DNA of 64,000 nucleotides from [Candidatus Thermochlorobacteriaceae] bacterium GBChlB (GTDB lineage Bacteria > Bacteroidota > Chlorobiia > Chlorobiales > Thermochlorobacteraceae), in NCBI GenBank assembly GCA_000724175.1, contig JPGV01000015.1:132523-196522 (forward strand). The letters are read 5' to 3'. Positions 44,158-52,884 of this stretch are shown piece after piece; the stretch's first letter is position 1; the number at the start of each line of letters is the position of its first letter. Both the position numbers and the translations under genes were made by a program. The notes beneath the pieces are model-generated. The model saw only the letters and a program-made list of their open reading frames with translations, did not search any database and was not told the DNA's origin.

Positions 44158-45072
44158 ATGCGTAACACTCTTCTTAAAATCTCCGCCCTCGTCGTAATGG
44201 CGGTATATTTCGCCGCGTGTTCTCAGCTTCCGAATGCGCCTGAAACTGAAACGCCAAGCAAACAAAAATCCATTGAAGTTCCAGTTGGCGCGCCCGATGC
44301 AGAACTTTTCTCGACAAGCGTTCATCTGACGATGGGCAATCCAAGCGGCGCGGTTACAAGCACGAGCAGCCCGTCGAATTACTTGATGGTGAAGTCTCAA
44401 TATGCGTTGGCGTATCAACGCGATTTAGGCATTCCGCGTTGGGTAAGCTGGCATCTTGACCGCTCATGGCTCGGCAGTGCGCCGCGTCAAGACGACTTCC
44501 GCGCCGACGGCACGCTTCCCTCGGGCTGGTATCGTGTCAGCAACACCAGCTACACTGGCAGCGGCTTCGACCGCGGGCATATGTGTCCGTCTGCCGACCG
44601 CACCAACTCGATTACGAACAATTCGGCGACGTTCCTGATGACGAATATGATTCCGCAAGCGCCCGACAACAACCAAGGTCCGTGGGCGAGACTTGAAGAC
44701 TACTGCCGCACATTGGTGAATCAAGGCAATGAACTCTACATCATTTGCGGTGCTTACGGTTCAGGCGGCACAGGGTCGGCAGGATATAAGACATCTATTG
44801 ACGGCGGCAGAGTGCGCGTTCCGTCAAGAACATGGAAAGTGATTGTGGTGTTGCCGAGCGGCACCAACGATGTGGCTCGCGTTACAACATCGACGCGTGT
44901 GATTGCGGTCAACATGCCGAACTCGCAGGGCATTCGCAGCGCAAATTGGGGCAGCTACCGCACCAGCGTTGATGCTATTGAGTCAGCGACGGGTCTGAAC
45001 CTGCTGTCGGCTGTGCCCTCGAGCATTCAAACAACAATTGAAGCCCGTGTAGACAACGGTCCGACTCAGTAA
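44158..45072 (+). CDS. Secreted DNA/RNA non-specific endonuclease lipoprotein, short paralogue
   Basis: 304 residues preceded by GAAGGAG. Lipobox 'YFAAC' near residue 22. After a short linker comes a nuclease domain very similar to the one at 42237-44009: 'GSGFDRGHMCPSADRTN', 'FLMTNMIPQAPDNNQGPWARLE', 'TSIDGGRVRVPSRTWKVIVV'. The beta-sandwich and PPC domain of the longer paralogue are missing. The tandem arrangement points to local duplication followed by domain gain or loss. Both keep the active site, so both should be active. Confidence 0.92.
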   Translation: MRNTLLKISALVVMAVYFAACSQLPNAPETETPSKQKSIEVPVGAPDAELFSTSVHLTMGNPSGAVTSTSSPSNYLMVKSQYALAYQRDLGIPRWVSWHLDRSWLGSAPRQDDFRADGTLPSGWYRVSNTSYTGSGFDRGHMCPSADRTNSITNNSATFLMTNMIPQAPDNNQGPWARLEDYCRTLVNQGNELYIICGAYGSGGTGSAGYKTSIDGGRVRVPSRTWKVIVVLPSGTNDVARVTTSTRVIAVNMPNSQGIRSANWGSYRTSVDAIESATGLNLLSAVPSSIQTTIEARVDNGPTQ

Positions 45073-45090
45073 GGATAAATCGACTCTCTA

Positions 45091-45117
45091 AAGCCTGCGC
45101 GCCGCGCAGGCTTTTTT
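45091..45117 (+). terminator. Intrinsic terminator after second nuclease gene
   Basis: AGCCTGCGC and GCGCAGGCT form a perfect 9-bp stem over a three-base loop, followed by six T residues. Confidence 0.9.
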
Positions 45118-45190
45118 GTTTCGAGTATGCGGAAGCGGTGCTGTGTTTAAATGCAGCGCCAAAGGTGATGTGTGTGGGTGAAAAGTAACG

Positions 45191-45278
45191 CGGAGAGAGA
45201 GGGATTCGAACCCTCGAGGGCTGTTACACCCTACCCGCTTTCCAGGCGAGCGCACTAGACCAACTATGCGACCTCTCC
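45191..45278 (-). tRNA. tRNA-Ser (anticodon GGA)
   Basis: 88 nt on the minus strand with a long variable arm typical of Ser. Acceptor GGAGAGG pairs with TCTCTCC, the anticodon loop is CTGGAAA (anticodon GGA), and the T loop has TTCGAAT. The discriminator is G, as expected for Ser, and CCA is not encoded. The remaining bases of the 45073-45424 gap hold nothing else recognised. Confidence 0.95.
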
Positions 45279-45424
45279 AATTTGGGAACAGATGCCACTG
45301 TTTTCCGAAAGGGCTACAAATATACAACCGATTCGTTTTATCTAACAACCCTCGCTGCGCGTTTGATGTCGTCGACCGCCGTTGAAGTTTCGTATCTTAC
45401 TTTCCATCAACAAAACACTCGATT

Positions 45425-46042
45425 ATGTTCACCGTTCTCAACAACGCCTTGCTTAAATGCGACCTATCCGTTCTGCGAAACAAACACACGCCAAAGCCGC
45501 TTTTTCGCCTTGCACTGGAACGGCTCTCGGAAGTAATGGCAATGGAAATTTGCAGCACGTTCACGCTCGATGCCTTTCCGATAGAAACGCCGCTCGAGCT
45601 TACCGAAGGCTATCGATTCAAAGAAAAGTTCTTGCTGGCGCCTGTGCTTCGCGCTGGTCTGGGACTTCAAGAAGGGTTCTTGAAATTCTTGCCTGAAGCC
45701 ACCGTCTCGCACATCGGCGTCTCGCGCGACCACATAACGCATCAGCCGCACTATTATTACTCCAACATTCCCGCTAACATCAACGAGTTGCACGCGATTG
45801 TGCTCGACCCAATGCTTGCCACTGGCGGCAGCGCATCGATGGCGGTAAAACTGCTCAAAGAAAAAGGTGCAACGAAACTTACACTCGTCTCTGTCGTCGC
45901 TGCGCCCGAAGGCGTTGCGGCGTTCAGCGCGGCACATCCAGACGTGAACATTTTCTCCGCTGCCCTCGACCGCGAACTTAACGAGAACAAATACATTCTG
46001 CCCGGACTTGGCGACGCGGGCGACCGACTCTTTGGAACATAA
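45425..46042 (+). CDS. upp: Uracil phosphoribosyltransferase
   Basis: 205 residues. It makes UMP from uracil and PRPP (pyrimidine salvage). The PRPP loop is 'IVLDPMLATGGSASMAV', and 'VLRAGLGLQEGFLKFLP' plus the C-terminal uracil-binding 'YILPGLGDAGDRLFGT' are characteristic. 'ISRDH'-like sequence ('GVSRDHITHQPHYYY') replaces the usual 'GLYRDEETLEP', a divergence shared with some Bacteroidota-type UPRTs. It is monocistronic. The 197 bases downstream show no gene. Confidence 0.95.
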   Translation: MFTVLNNALLKCDLSVLRNKHTPKPLFRLALERLSEVMAMEICSTFTLDAFPIETPLELTEGYRFKEKFLLAPVLRAGLGLQEGFLKFLPEATVSHIGVSRDHITHQPHYYYSNIPANINELHAIVLDPMLATGGSASMAVKLLKEKGATKLTLVSVVAAPEGVAAFSAAHPDVNIFSAALDRELNENKYILPGLGDAGDRLFGT

Positions 46043-46239
46043 GCCACGCTGCCTAAGCGGCGGATGACTGCGAAGAGGCTCGTCTTGACAAGGCTTTTCA
46101 GGCGGTCAGTTCAAATCAATCAACAGAGAACACCAGCGCTGTGCAAGAAAGTGAGGCGACGAATCCAATCCAATGGGACTCGAACAAATATCGGGCTGCA
46201 TCGGGAACGGTATCGAGAGCCAGACATGTATGTGCATCA

Positions 46240-47067
46240 TCAACGAAACATCAGTGTGCGCGATTTCAATGCGCCGACGCCGCGCACAATAAGTTTATCG
46301 GCATATACATCAACGACACCGTAAGCGTTGCTGTGCTGGGGTGCTTCGACCATCGCTTCAAACGAGACGAAGTGAACGCCGTGTTCATGTGCATCACCGC
46401 CTTTGTGAAAGTGTCCGTTTAGATATGCAACCACATGGTTGCTTGATGCAAGTCGCTGTGCAATTTCTTGATAGTTCCAAAGAATGCCGTGATTGTCGTC
46501 GGTCGTGTTCCAATGGGCGGGGAAGTGGCAAAAAATGATGACGCGCTCGTTTTGCTCTGCCGCTTCCGAAAGCTGCTTATCGAACCAAGCGAGCTGACGG
46601 TCGCTGATAGCGCCGCACCACTGGCGCATAGTGGGATTCTCGATGAGAAACTTTTCTGCGGCAAGTTTTTCCTCACCATCGCTCTCGAGGCTTACATCCA
46701 TGCCGTAAAGCGAGATGAACCGAAATCCCTTGTGAGCAAAGGTGTAGTAAGGCGCCGCCAATTTAAACGTCTCAAGCAACTTGGGAAGCGCAACGCTTAA
46801 ACAGTGATTGCCGATGACATGATAAACCGCGTGTCGAGACTCGGCGAGAATCGATGCCATCAGCGAAAATTCGTTATGGGTATTGTCCGCGTTGCCATGG
46901 ACGATGTCGCCGAGTTGAACAGAGAAAGCGAGGTCTTGCTGGTTCCAGTCGGCGACGGCGGCGCGGAGCTTATCGGGAACTTCGCGCAAGCGAAGGTGTC
47001 CGATGTCGTCATGGTCGGCGTATTGAATATCAGCGACGACGCCGAAAGAGAAAATTGGTTTGTTCAT
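46240..47067 (-). CDS. Metallophosphoesterase resembling Mn-dependent ADP-ribose/CDP-alcohol diphosphatase
   Basis: 275 residues, cytosolic. The calcineurin-like motifs are 'FGVVADIQYADHDD', 'VQLGDIVHGN', 'HVIGNHCL', 'IIFCHFPAHW' and 'AYLNGHFHKGGDA'. The first motif (ADIQYAD) and 'AFGVVDVY'-like end 'NAYGVVDVYADKLIVRG' match, by memory, the ADPRibase-Mn family known from vertebrates, plants and some bacteria, which cleaves ADP-ribose, cyclic ADP-ribose or CDP-glycerol. It starts 20 bases after the stop of the sensor kinase gene on the same strand, so the two are probably co-transcribed. Confidence 0.85.
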   Translation of the reverse strand: MNKPIFSFGVVADIQYADHDDIGHLRLREVPDKLRAAVADWNQQDLAFSVQLGDIVHGNADNTHNEFSLMASILAESRHAVYHVIGNHCLSVALPKLLETFKLAAPYYTFAHKGFRFISLYGMDVSLESDGEEKLAAEKFLIENPTMRQWCGAISDRQLAWFDKQLSEAAEQNERVIIFCHFPAHWNTTDDNHGILWNYQEIAQRLASSNHVVAYLNGHFHKGGDAHEHGVHFVSFEAMVEAPQHSNAYGVVDVYADKLIVRGVGALKSRTLMFR

Positions 47068-47087
47068 TGTTCCGCTTATGCAATTGC

Positions 47088-50000
47088 TTATACCAAATCG
47101 ACGGCGGGGAGTTCAAAAATAAATGTGCTGCCTTTGCCTTTGCCGGCGGACTCTGCCCAGACTTTGCCGCCGTGCAATTCAGCAATGCGCTTGACGATGG
47201 AAAGACCTAACCCGACGGACGCTTCGCCGCCTGTGGGTTGCGCCGACAGTTTTTGAAATTTTCGGAACATCAAAATTTTGTCTTCTTCACTCAGTCCCGG
47301 TCCTTCGTCTTTGATTTCAACGCGCCCGATGCCATTCGCTTGTCCGACCGACACCCAAATCGTTTTGCCATAAGGCGAAAATTTTACGGCGTTGGATAAT
47401 AGCTGCTTAACCAACTCGACCAAGCGGTCTTCATCGCCGAAAACAATGCAGTTGCTTTTAACATCGAGTTCGATTTTCTGCATTTTTTTCGAAGCGAGCT
47501 CCTGATGTTTCAGCACGGCAAGCTCGACCAAGCCTTTGAGTGAAATATCTCGTTTGTTGAGCGTCAGGCTTTCAACGCCGAGAATATTGGCATCGAGCAG
47601 TTTATCGACCGTGACGCTCATTCGGTTCGACAGGTCGCTGATGATGTTGAGGTATTGAACTTGAAGGTGAAGTGGGATTTCGCCGTTAAGCAACATGCCG
47701 GTAAAATCGTGGATGCTGGTAAGCGGCGTTTTAAGTTCGTTCGCGGCGACGCTCAAGAGTTCGGTCTTAAACTCGCTGGCTTCTTGGGCAATTTCGCGCT
47801 GCTGTTCCGTAAGTTCCTTTTCGCGTTGAAGGTCTTTTGTGCGGTCTTCCAGTGCCTTGGTACGCTCCTCAACGAGCCGCTCGAGTTCCTTTTGTTTCGA
47901 GGCAAGCTGCCGCACGCGCCACGAATACGCGCCGAAACTTGTCAGCGTTATCGTAACGCCGCACATCAAAAAGAACCATGTTGTCTCGTAGAAATGCGGC
48001 TCGACTCGGAATGTCAGCGACGCGCCTTGGTCGTTCCAAATGCCGTCGTTGTTGCAGGCAATCACGCGAAAAACATACTGCTTGGGCGCAAGGTTCGTGT
48101 ATGAATACTCGCGTTTGCTGCCGACGTCAATCCACTCTTTATCGAAGCCCTCGAGCCTGACTTTGAAGCGCGTTCTTTCAGGCGCTGTGTAGGAGAGCGC
48201 AGCGTAGCGAAATTCAAACCGCTGCACATCGGGCGGAAGCGAAAGCGACGCGGTTTGGGAGAGAACAAACGTGTTCTTTTCGGTTCTAAGCTGCTCGATT
48301 TTAATGGGCGGAATCAGCGCGTTGAAATTCAACCGCGACGGGTCAATGACGACGACGCCTTTATTCGTCGGAATCCACAGCCGCTTGTCGTGGGATTGAC
48401 ACGGAAACGCGGCGCCGACAACTTCTGCGGTCTTCATGCCGTCGGATTTGTTGAACAGGCGCGCCGTAATTTGAACGGGCTTGCCATTGGCAATGTCGTT
48501 CAATTGGCGCTGGTCGAGCGATGACACGCCGTTGTTGGCGCCTATCCAAAACCGTTCCTTGTCGTCGGGCAGAATAAAAAACACGGCGTCGCTTGGCATG
48601 CCGTTGGCGGTCGTGTAAGTTGTAAAGGTGTTATTTTTCAGACGATTCAATCCCGAATTGGTGCCAAACCAAAGTGTGGAGTCGTTGCCCTCGTGCAAAC
48701 AAAAAACCACATCAGACGCCAAGCCGTCTTTGGACGTAAAAACGCTCAGGCTGTCCTTGTGCATCTTAATCAGTCCTGTGCCGTCCATACCGAACCAAAG
48801 CGAGCCGTCGCGCGTCTCGGTGATGAACATCGTCGAGGCTTTCAGGCGTTTGTCAGAATGCGCTTGAAGCGTATCGTTGATAAGGCAATAGACGCCGCCC
48901 GCGCCGCCAACCCAAAGCATACCGGTTTTATCCTCGTGCAGGCAGCGGAGCCGGTCGCCGACGGCGGAGTTGGTCGGGTAACGAATAAACCGCCCATTTA
49001 CGAATTTGCACAGCCCCGAATACGTGGCGAACCAAAGCGACCCGTCTCGTCTGCGCAGTGCGGCGCGAATCATTTTATCGGGCAACCCGTCTTTGATGTT
49101 GTAGACCGTTGTCTTGCCGTTGCGAAGATGGGTCAACCCGTTGGACGTGCCAATCCAAAACGAGCCATCTCGGTCTTCATAAATCATGTAAACAATGTCG
49201 TCGGAAAGCCCTTCTTTGACGGTGTAGGTGAGGAACTTTCCGTTCTTAAATCGATTCAAGCCGCCGCGATAAGTGCCGAGCCATAGGTTGCCTTCGCGGT
49301 CGACGAGCAGAGACTGGGCTTGGTCATCGGTCAAGCCGTCGGCTTTCGAGAAAAAACTGAACTCTGGTTTGTCTGAGTTGCCGTTATGAACGCGGTAAAG
49401 CCCGCTGCCGAACGTGCCGACCCACAGGTTGTCATCATCGTCGGTGATGAGGCTGCGAATGCGTTTGCCGGCGAGCGGGCTGTCGTTAGACAGATGAGCA
49501 AAGACGCCGTTGCGATAAGAATAAACGCCATTGTCGCCTGTGCCAAACCAAATGGTGCCTTTGTTGTCTTCATAAATTGTCCATGTGGGCAAAAGCGGGA
49601 CGCCGTCGCTGGGCGTGTAAAATTGAAACTGCGTGTTTTGATAACTACATAACCCAACAGGTGTGCCGAGCCAGAGAACGCCGCGCGAGTCGAGCCAGAG
49701 CGCGTTAATGGTGTTGTGCAGACCAGTGCTGTCGGGAATCGCAAGAGTCGAAATAGTGCCGTTTGAAAATCGAGCCAAGCCGTTGCGCGTGCCAATCCAA
49801 ACGCCGCCTTGTTTATCGGGACAAAGGTCTAAAATCACGTTGTTGGGCAAGCCATCGTTGGTCGTGTAGGTTTTAAAGATGCCGTCTTTGTAGGCAGAGA
49901 CGCCGCCGCCGTTGCTGCCTATCCACAGCGTTGAATCTTCGGTTTCGCAGAGCGCCCAGATGCCGTTGTTTTTTAGCGCAGGCGTGTTGGTTTTATTGAA

Positions 50001-50246
50001 CACCGTAAATGAGATGCCGTCAAATCTCACCAGCCCATCAAATGTGCCAATCCAAATATATCCGTCCGAGGTTTGCAGGAGTTCAAGAATGGAGTTCGAG
50101 GGCAAGCCTTGTTCGCGTTGCCATGTGTCGTGAGCAAGTTGTGTGATGGATTTCTTGGGGTCGATGGCGTAAAGCGTATTCGGGAAAAATGGTTGGACGC
50201 CCAAAGTGCAAGTGCAAACTGCGAACACAAGGCGCATAAGGAACAT
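47088..50246 (-). CDS. Two-component regulator-propeller sensor, histidine kinase family with Asn at the phospho-acceptor site
   Basis: 1052 residues from the ATG at 50246 (50237 also possible). Signal peptide, then about a dozen reg_prop repeats forming two seven-bladed propellers ('SDGYIWIGTFDGLVRFDG' type), a Y_Y_Y domain (about 695-760, 'VRLEGFDKEWIDVGSKREY'), one membrane span ('FFLMCGVTITLTSFGAYSW'), a coiled coil and the kinase. The H-box reads 'LLSVAANELKTPLTSI': Asn836 (codon 47739-47741) replaces the His normally phosphorylated. The N box ('LLSNAVKFSP'), G1 ('DEGPGL') and G2 ('GVGLGLSIVK'-like 'VGLGLSIVK') are intact, so ATP binding should remain. No receiver or output domain follows. 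Confidence 0.9.
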   Translation of the reverse strand: MFLMRLVFAVCTCTLGVQPFFPNTLYAIDPKKSITQLAHDTWQREQGLPSNSILELLQTSDGYIWIGTFDGLVRFDGISFTVFNKTNTPALKNNGIWALCETEDSTLWIGSNGGGVSAYKDGIFKTYTTNDGLPNNVILDLCPDKQGGVWIGTRNGLARFSNGTISTLAIPDSTGLHNTINALWLDSRGVLWLGTPVGLCSYQNTQFQFYTPSDGVPLLPTWTIYEDNKGTIWFGTGDNGVYSYRNGVFAHLSNDSPLAGKRIRSLITDDDDNLWVGTFGSGLYRVHNGNSDKPEFSFFSKADGLTDDQAQSLLVDREGNLWLGTYRGGLNRFKNGKFLTYTVKEGLSDDIVYMIYEDRDGSFWIGTSNGLTHLRNGKTTVYNIKDGLPDKMIRAALRRRDGSLWFATYSGLCKFVNGRFIRYPTNSAVGDRLRCLHEDKTGMLWVGGAGGVYCLINDTLQAHSDKRLKASTMFITETRDGSLWFGMDGTGLIKMHKDSLSVFTSKDGLASDVVFCLHEGNDSTLWFGTNSGLNRLKNNTFTTYTTANGMPSDAVFFILPDDKERFWIGANNGVSSLDQRQLNDIANGKPVQITARLFNKSDGMKTAEVVGAAFPCQSHDKRLWIPTNKGVVVIDPSRLNFNALIPPIKIEQLRTEKNTFVLSQTASLSLPPDVQRFEFRYAALSYTAPERTRFKVRLEGFDKEWIDVGSKREYSYTNLAPKQYVFRVIACNNDGIWNDQGASLTFRVEPHFYETTWFFLMCGVTITLTSFGAYSWRVRQLASKQKELERLVEERTKALEDRTKDLQREKELTEQQREIAQEASEFKTELLSVAANELKTPLTSIHDFTGMLLNGEIPLHLQVQYLNIISDLSNRMSVTVDKLLDANILGVESLTLNKRDISLKGLVELAVLKHQELASKKMQKIELDVKSNCIVFGDEDRLVELVKQLLSNAVKFSPYGKTIWVSVGQANGIGRVEIKDEGPGLSEEDKILMFRKFQKLSAQPTGGEASVGLGLSIVKRIAELHGGKVWAESAGKGKGSTFIFELPAVDLV

Positions 50247-50378
50247 TTGGCGTGCGCTGGCCACAAACGTCAAGATTAAGTTTTCAAAATTAACTGCGAG
50301 AATAGACTGCCGCCAGCAATTTCGCGCGGCGATAAACGGCTGCAAATATAGGGCTTTTCGAGATATACCTTGTCAATT

Positions 50379-52178
50379 TTAGAAACTCGTTGTCAAGACA
50401 ACGCCTGATTTTGCAGGCAACTCAAGCGTGTGAACGCCGCCCAATGGCTTGAACGTTTGGCCTGAAAGTAAATCTTTGAACTCGCCGTCGCGTCGAAGCT
50501 CAACCGTTTGTTTTTCCGTCGAGTTGTTGAGCAGAACGACAGCCGTTTCATGCTCGAACTTGCGTTCATACCCAATGACGTCTTTTTGGTCGTCGCTCAG
50601 CAAAAATGTCAGCGTGCCTTTTCGAAGCGCAGCGCTGTGTTTGCGCAGTAAAATGAGCCGCTTGTGATACTCGAACAGGTCTTGGTCGAACTTGACGGCT
50701 TGACGAGCGACAGTGCCGCTTGATGTAAAGAGCGTTTCATCGTCATAAACAAGGTCGTTCCAAAGCATGGGCTTGCGGTCGTCGGGGTCGTCGGCGCCCC
50801 ACATGCCTGCTTCTGTTCCGTAGTAAAGCATCGGCGAGCCGATATACGTCATTTGAAAGAGCAGCATCAATTTTTGAATTTGCCGCTCTGCGGCATTCGG
50901 CTTGCGCGTGTTGTAGGTTGGGTTGTGGCGCGGCGAGGCGTCGCGGTCGTAGTCACGGTCGGGATTGACAATCATCGACGGCAAGCGGTCGGTGTCGTGG
51001 CTTTCAAACAAATTCATTAGCCCGTAATTCGCTGCGTCGGGATACGATGCCAAGTGTTCCGATAGGCGTTTTCGAAATTCCGTCGCCGAAATTTTTTTTG
51101 TCTTGTTGATGAAATACGACACGCTCGCAATCGCAACGGGATAGTTCATGACCGCATCGAACTCGTCACCTTGAAGCCACTCTTTGGCGTTCTTCCAAAT
51201 TTCGCCGCTAAGGTAGGCATTTGGATTGATGGCTTTGACAAGGCTGCGCCAGTCTTTCCAAAATGCGTGCGGCACTTCGTCGGCAACATCGAGCCGCCAG
51301 CCGTCGACCCCGTTGTCGGGATTTCCATCGGGCATCATCCAGCGTTTGGTGATGGCAAAAATGTGGTCTCGCACATCTTTAACAAGCCCGAACGTGGAAT
51401 CGCGCGAAAATTCCGGAAGTGACTTTGCGCCCCACCAGCCGTTATAATCAAACGTCGTTCCCGTCGCCGAATCGTTCCAACTTATTACCTGATACCAATG
51501 CTTGTAAGGAGAGTTCTGTTGGCGTTTCAATACATCTTGAAACGCCCAAAACCCGCGTCCCGTATGGTTAAAAACGCCATCAATGATGATGCGGATACCT
51601 TGCTTGTGCGCTTCGCGAATGAGTTTCAAAAATAAACGGTCCGCATTCGTCCAAACCCACGTGTCGGGATTGGCGGGATTTTCTTTGGCAATGAGCTTTA
51701 AATCTTCGGCGGGATTCGGGCCAAAATTAACATCGATGTGATGATACATCGTCGCGTCGTATTTGTGCAGCGATTTGGCTTCAAAGACTGGGTTAAAATA
51801 AATCACCTCGACGCCAAGGTCTTTCAGGTAGCCAAGTTTATCCAAAACGCCTTGCAGGTCGCCGCCGTATCGCCGGTTGAAGACATTATCGTAAAATTTC
51901 GATGAATTTTTTTTCTCGTCGGGTGTCAGCGCATACCAATCGCTTGTCCAACGGTGCGCTTTGCCAATAGGCTGAGATTTATCCGAAGAGGGGTCATTGT
52001 TGCGGTCGCCATTGCGAAAGCGTTCGGGAAAAATTTGATAGAACACAGCGCCCTTCGCCCACTCTGGCGCGAAAGCAATTGAACACGATGACGGTGCGTG
52101 CATATTGAGCAATCTCGGTTGTAAAAGAGCAATCAAGCCTACTGCGCTAACCCACACGGTGAACTTCAACTGCTTCAT
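50379..52178 (-). CDS. Secreted GH13 alpha-amylase-family enzyme (neopullulanase/cyclomaltodextrinase-like)
   Basis: 599 residues from the ATG at 52178; residues 5-20 are a signal peptide and a Cys at 32 could be lipidated. The four conserved GH13 regions are 'DGVFNHTG', 'GWRLDVADE' (nucleophile Asp297), 'LSGEIW' (acid Glu326) and 'ESHDTDRL' (Asp395). 'YQIFPERFRNGDRNNDP' near the start is typical of neopullulanase-type enzymes. A C-terminal beta domain follows (about 510-599). It would hydrolyse alpha-1,4 glucans outside the cytoplasm. It is single, divergent in function from the neighbouring kinase. Confidence 0.94.
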   Translation of the reverse strand: MKQLKFTVWVSAVGLIALLQPRLLNMHAPSSCSIAFAPEWAKGAVFYQIFPERFRNGDRNNDPSSDKSQPIGKAHRWTSDWYALTPDEKKNSSKFYDNVFNRRYGGDLQGVLDKLGYLKDLGVEVIYFNPVFEAKSLHKYDATMYHHIDVNFGPNPAEDLKLIAKENPANPDTWVWTNADRLFLKLIREAHKQGIRIIIDGVFNHTGRGFWAFQDVLKRQQNSPYKHWYQVISWNDSATGTTFDYNGWWGAKSLPEFSRDSTFGLVKDVRDHIFAITKRWMMPDGNPDNGVDGWRLDVADEVPHAFWKDWRSLVKAINPNAYLSGEIWKNAKEWLQGDEFDAVMNYPVAIASVSYFINKTKKISATEFRKRLSEHLASYPDAANYGLMNLFESHDTDRLPSMIVNPDRDYDRDASPRHNPTYNTRKPNAAERQIQKLMLLFQMTYIGSPMLYYGTEAGMWGADDPDDRKPMLWNDLVYDDETLFTSSGTVARQAVKFDQDLFEYHKRLILLRKHSAALRKGTLTFLLSDDQKDVIGYERKFEHETAVVLLNNSTEKQTVELRRDGEFKDLLSGQTFKPLGGVHTLELPAKSGVVLTTSF

Positions 52179-52334
52179 ACGTTTGTTTTGATACAAAGAT
52201 ACGATGTGATTGCTGAAAGCCGCTCAACGCAGCGTTGCTTTTTCCAAACCTATCGGGAGATTGCAGTTTTCGAGTTTCGCCCGCCATAGTTTGAGACGCC
52301 AAGTCCCATGTGTGAATCGGGCGTGTGGTTGCGC

Positions 52335-52864
52335 TTAGTGCGCATTGACCTTTGTTGGCTTAACAACGTAGGAGATGATAAAATCTTTGACGAAATCGAA
52401 CACAATGTAGAGACCAGCGATGCTGAGAACAAGGCAGACCGAGAAAACATATTTTTCGGCGCCGTCGGTATTGATAAGCCGTTCTGGAATTTTCATAATC
52501 GCTGTGCCGATTTCCATAAAGAAACCGGCAAGCAAAATACCCATGCCGTTGTGGTGGGAGATGTCGTTGATATAAAGTTGGAGCGAATCGGTTTCTTCTT
52601 TTTGGAACAGTGCCAGATTGCGCAGCGCCTCGCGGCTTTCAAGAAAAACGCCCGCTGCCACGAACACGCCGCCGAGCGCATCGACCAAGTCTTCCATCTC
52701 CTCGAGGTCGTGTCCTGTTGGAATTATACCCAATGCTTGCGAATAAGATAGCCTTGTTCCCAAGCAAGCGAAGTGCAGGTAGCGAGAATCACGATGCCCA
52801 GCAAAATCAAAATTTCGCGGGCGATAAGAAAGAGAAAAAACCGATTGAGCAGTTTGCCGAGCAT
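52335..52864 (-). pseudogene. Membrane protein gene split by an apparent one-base frameshift
   Basis: The minus-strand frame starting at the ATG at 52864 encodes 'MLGKLLNRFFLFLIAREILI' plus a membrane span and runs to 'GYLIRKHWV' before a stop at 52724-52726. A second frame continues 'GIIPTGHDLEEMEDLVDAL' with three further hydrophobic segments to the stop at 52335. The two join smoothly if one base is restored in the CCC run at 52729-52731, giving about 176 residues. Either this is a recent inactivating mutation or a sequence error. No family was recognised. It starts 20 bases after the DUF4921 gene on the same strand. Confidence 0.7.
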
Positions 52865-52884
52865 AGCAAATCGGGTTGTGCGCC

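Noticed and set aside
46043-46239. Small frames downstream of upp
   Set aside because: Codon use and amino-acid content look random, and no ribosome site or motif is present.
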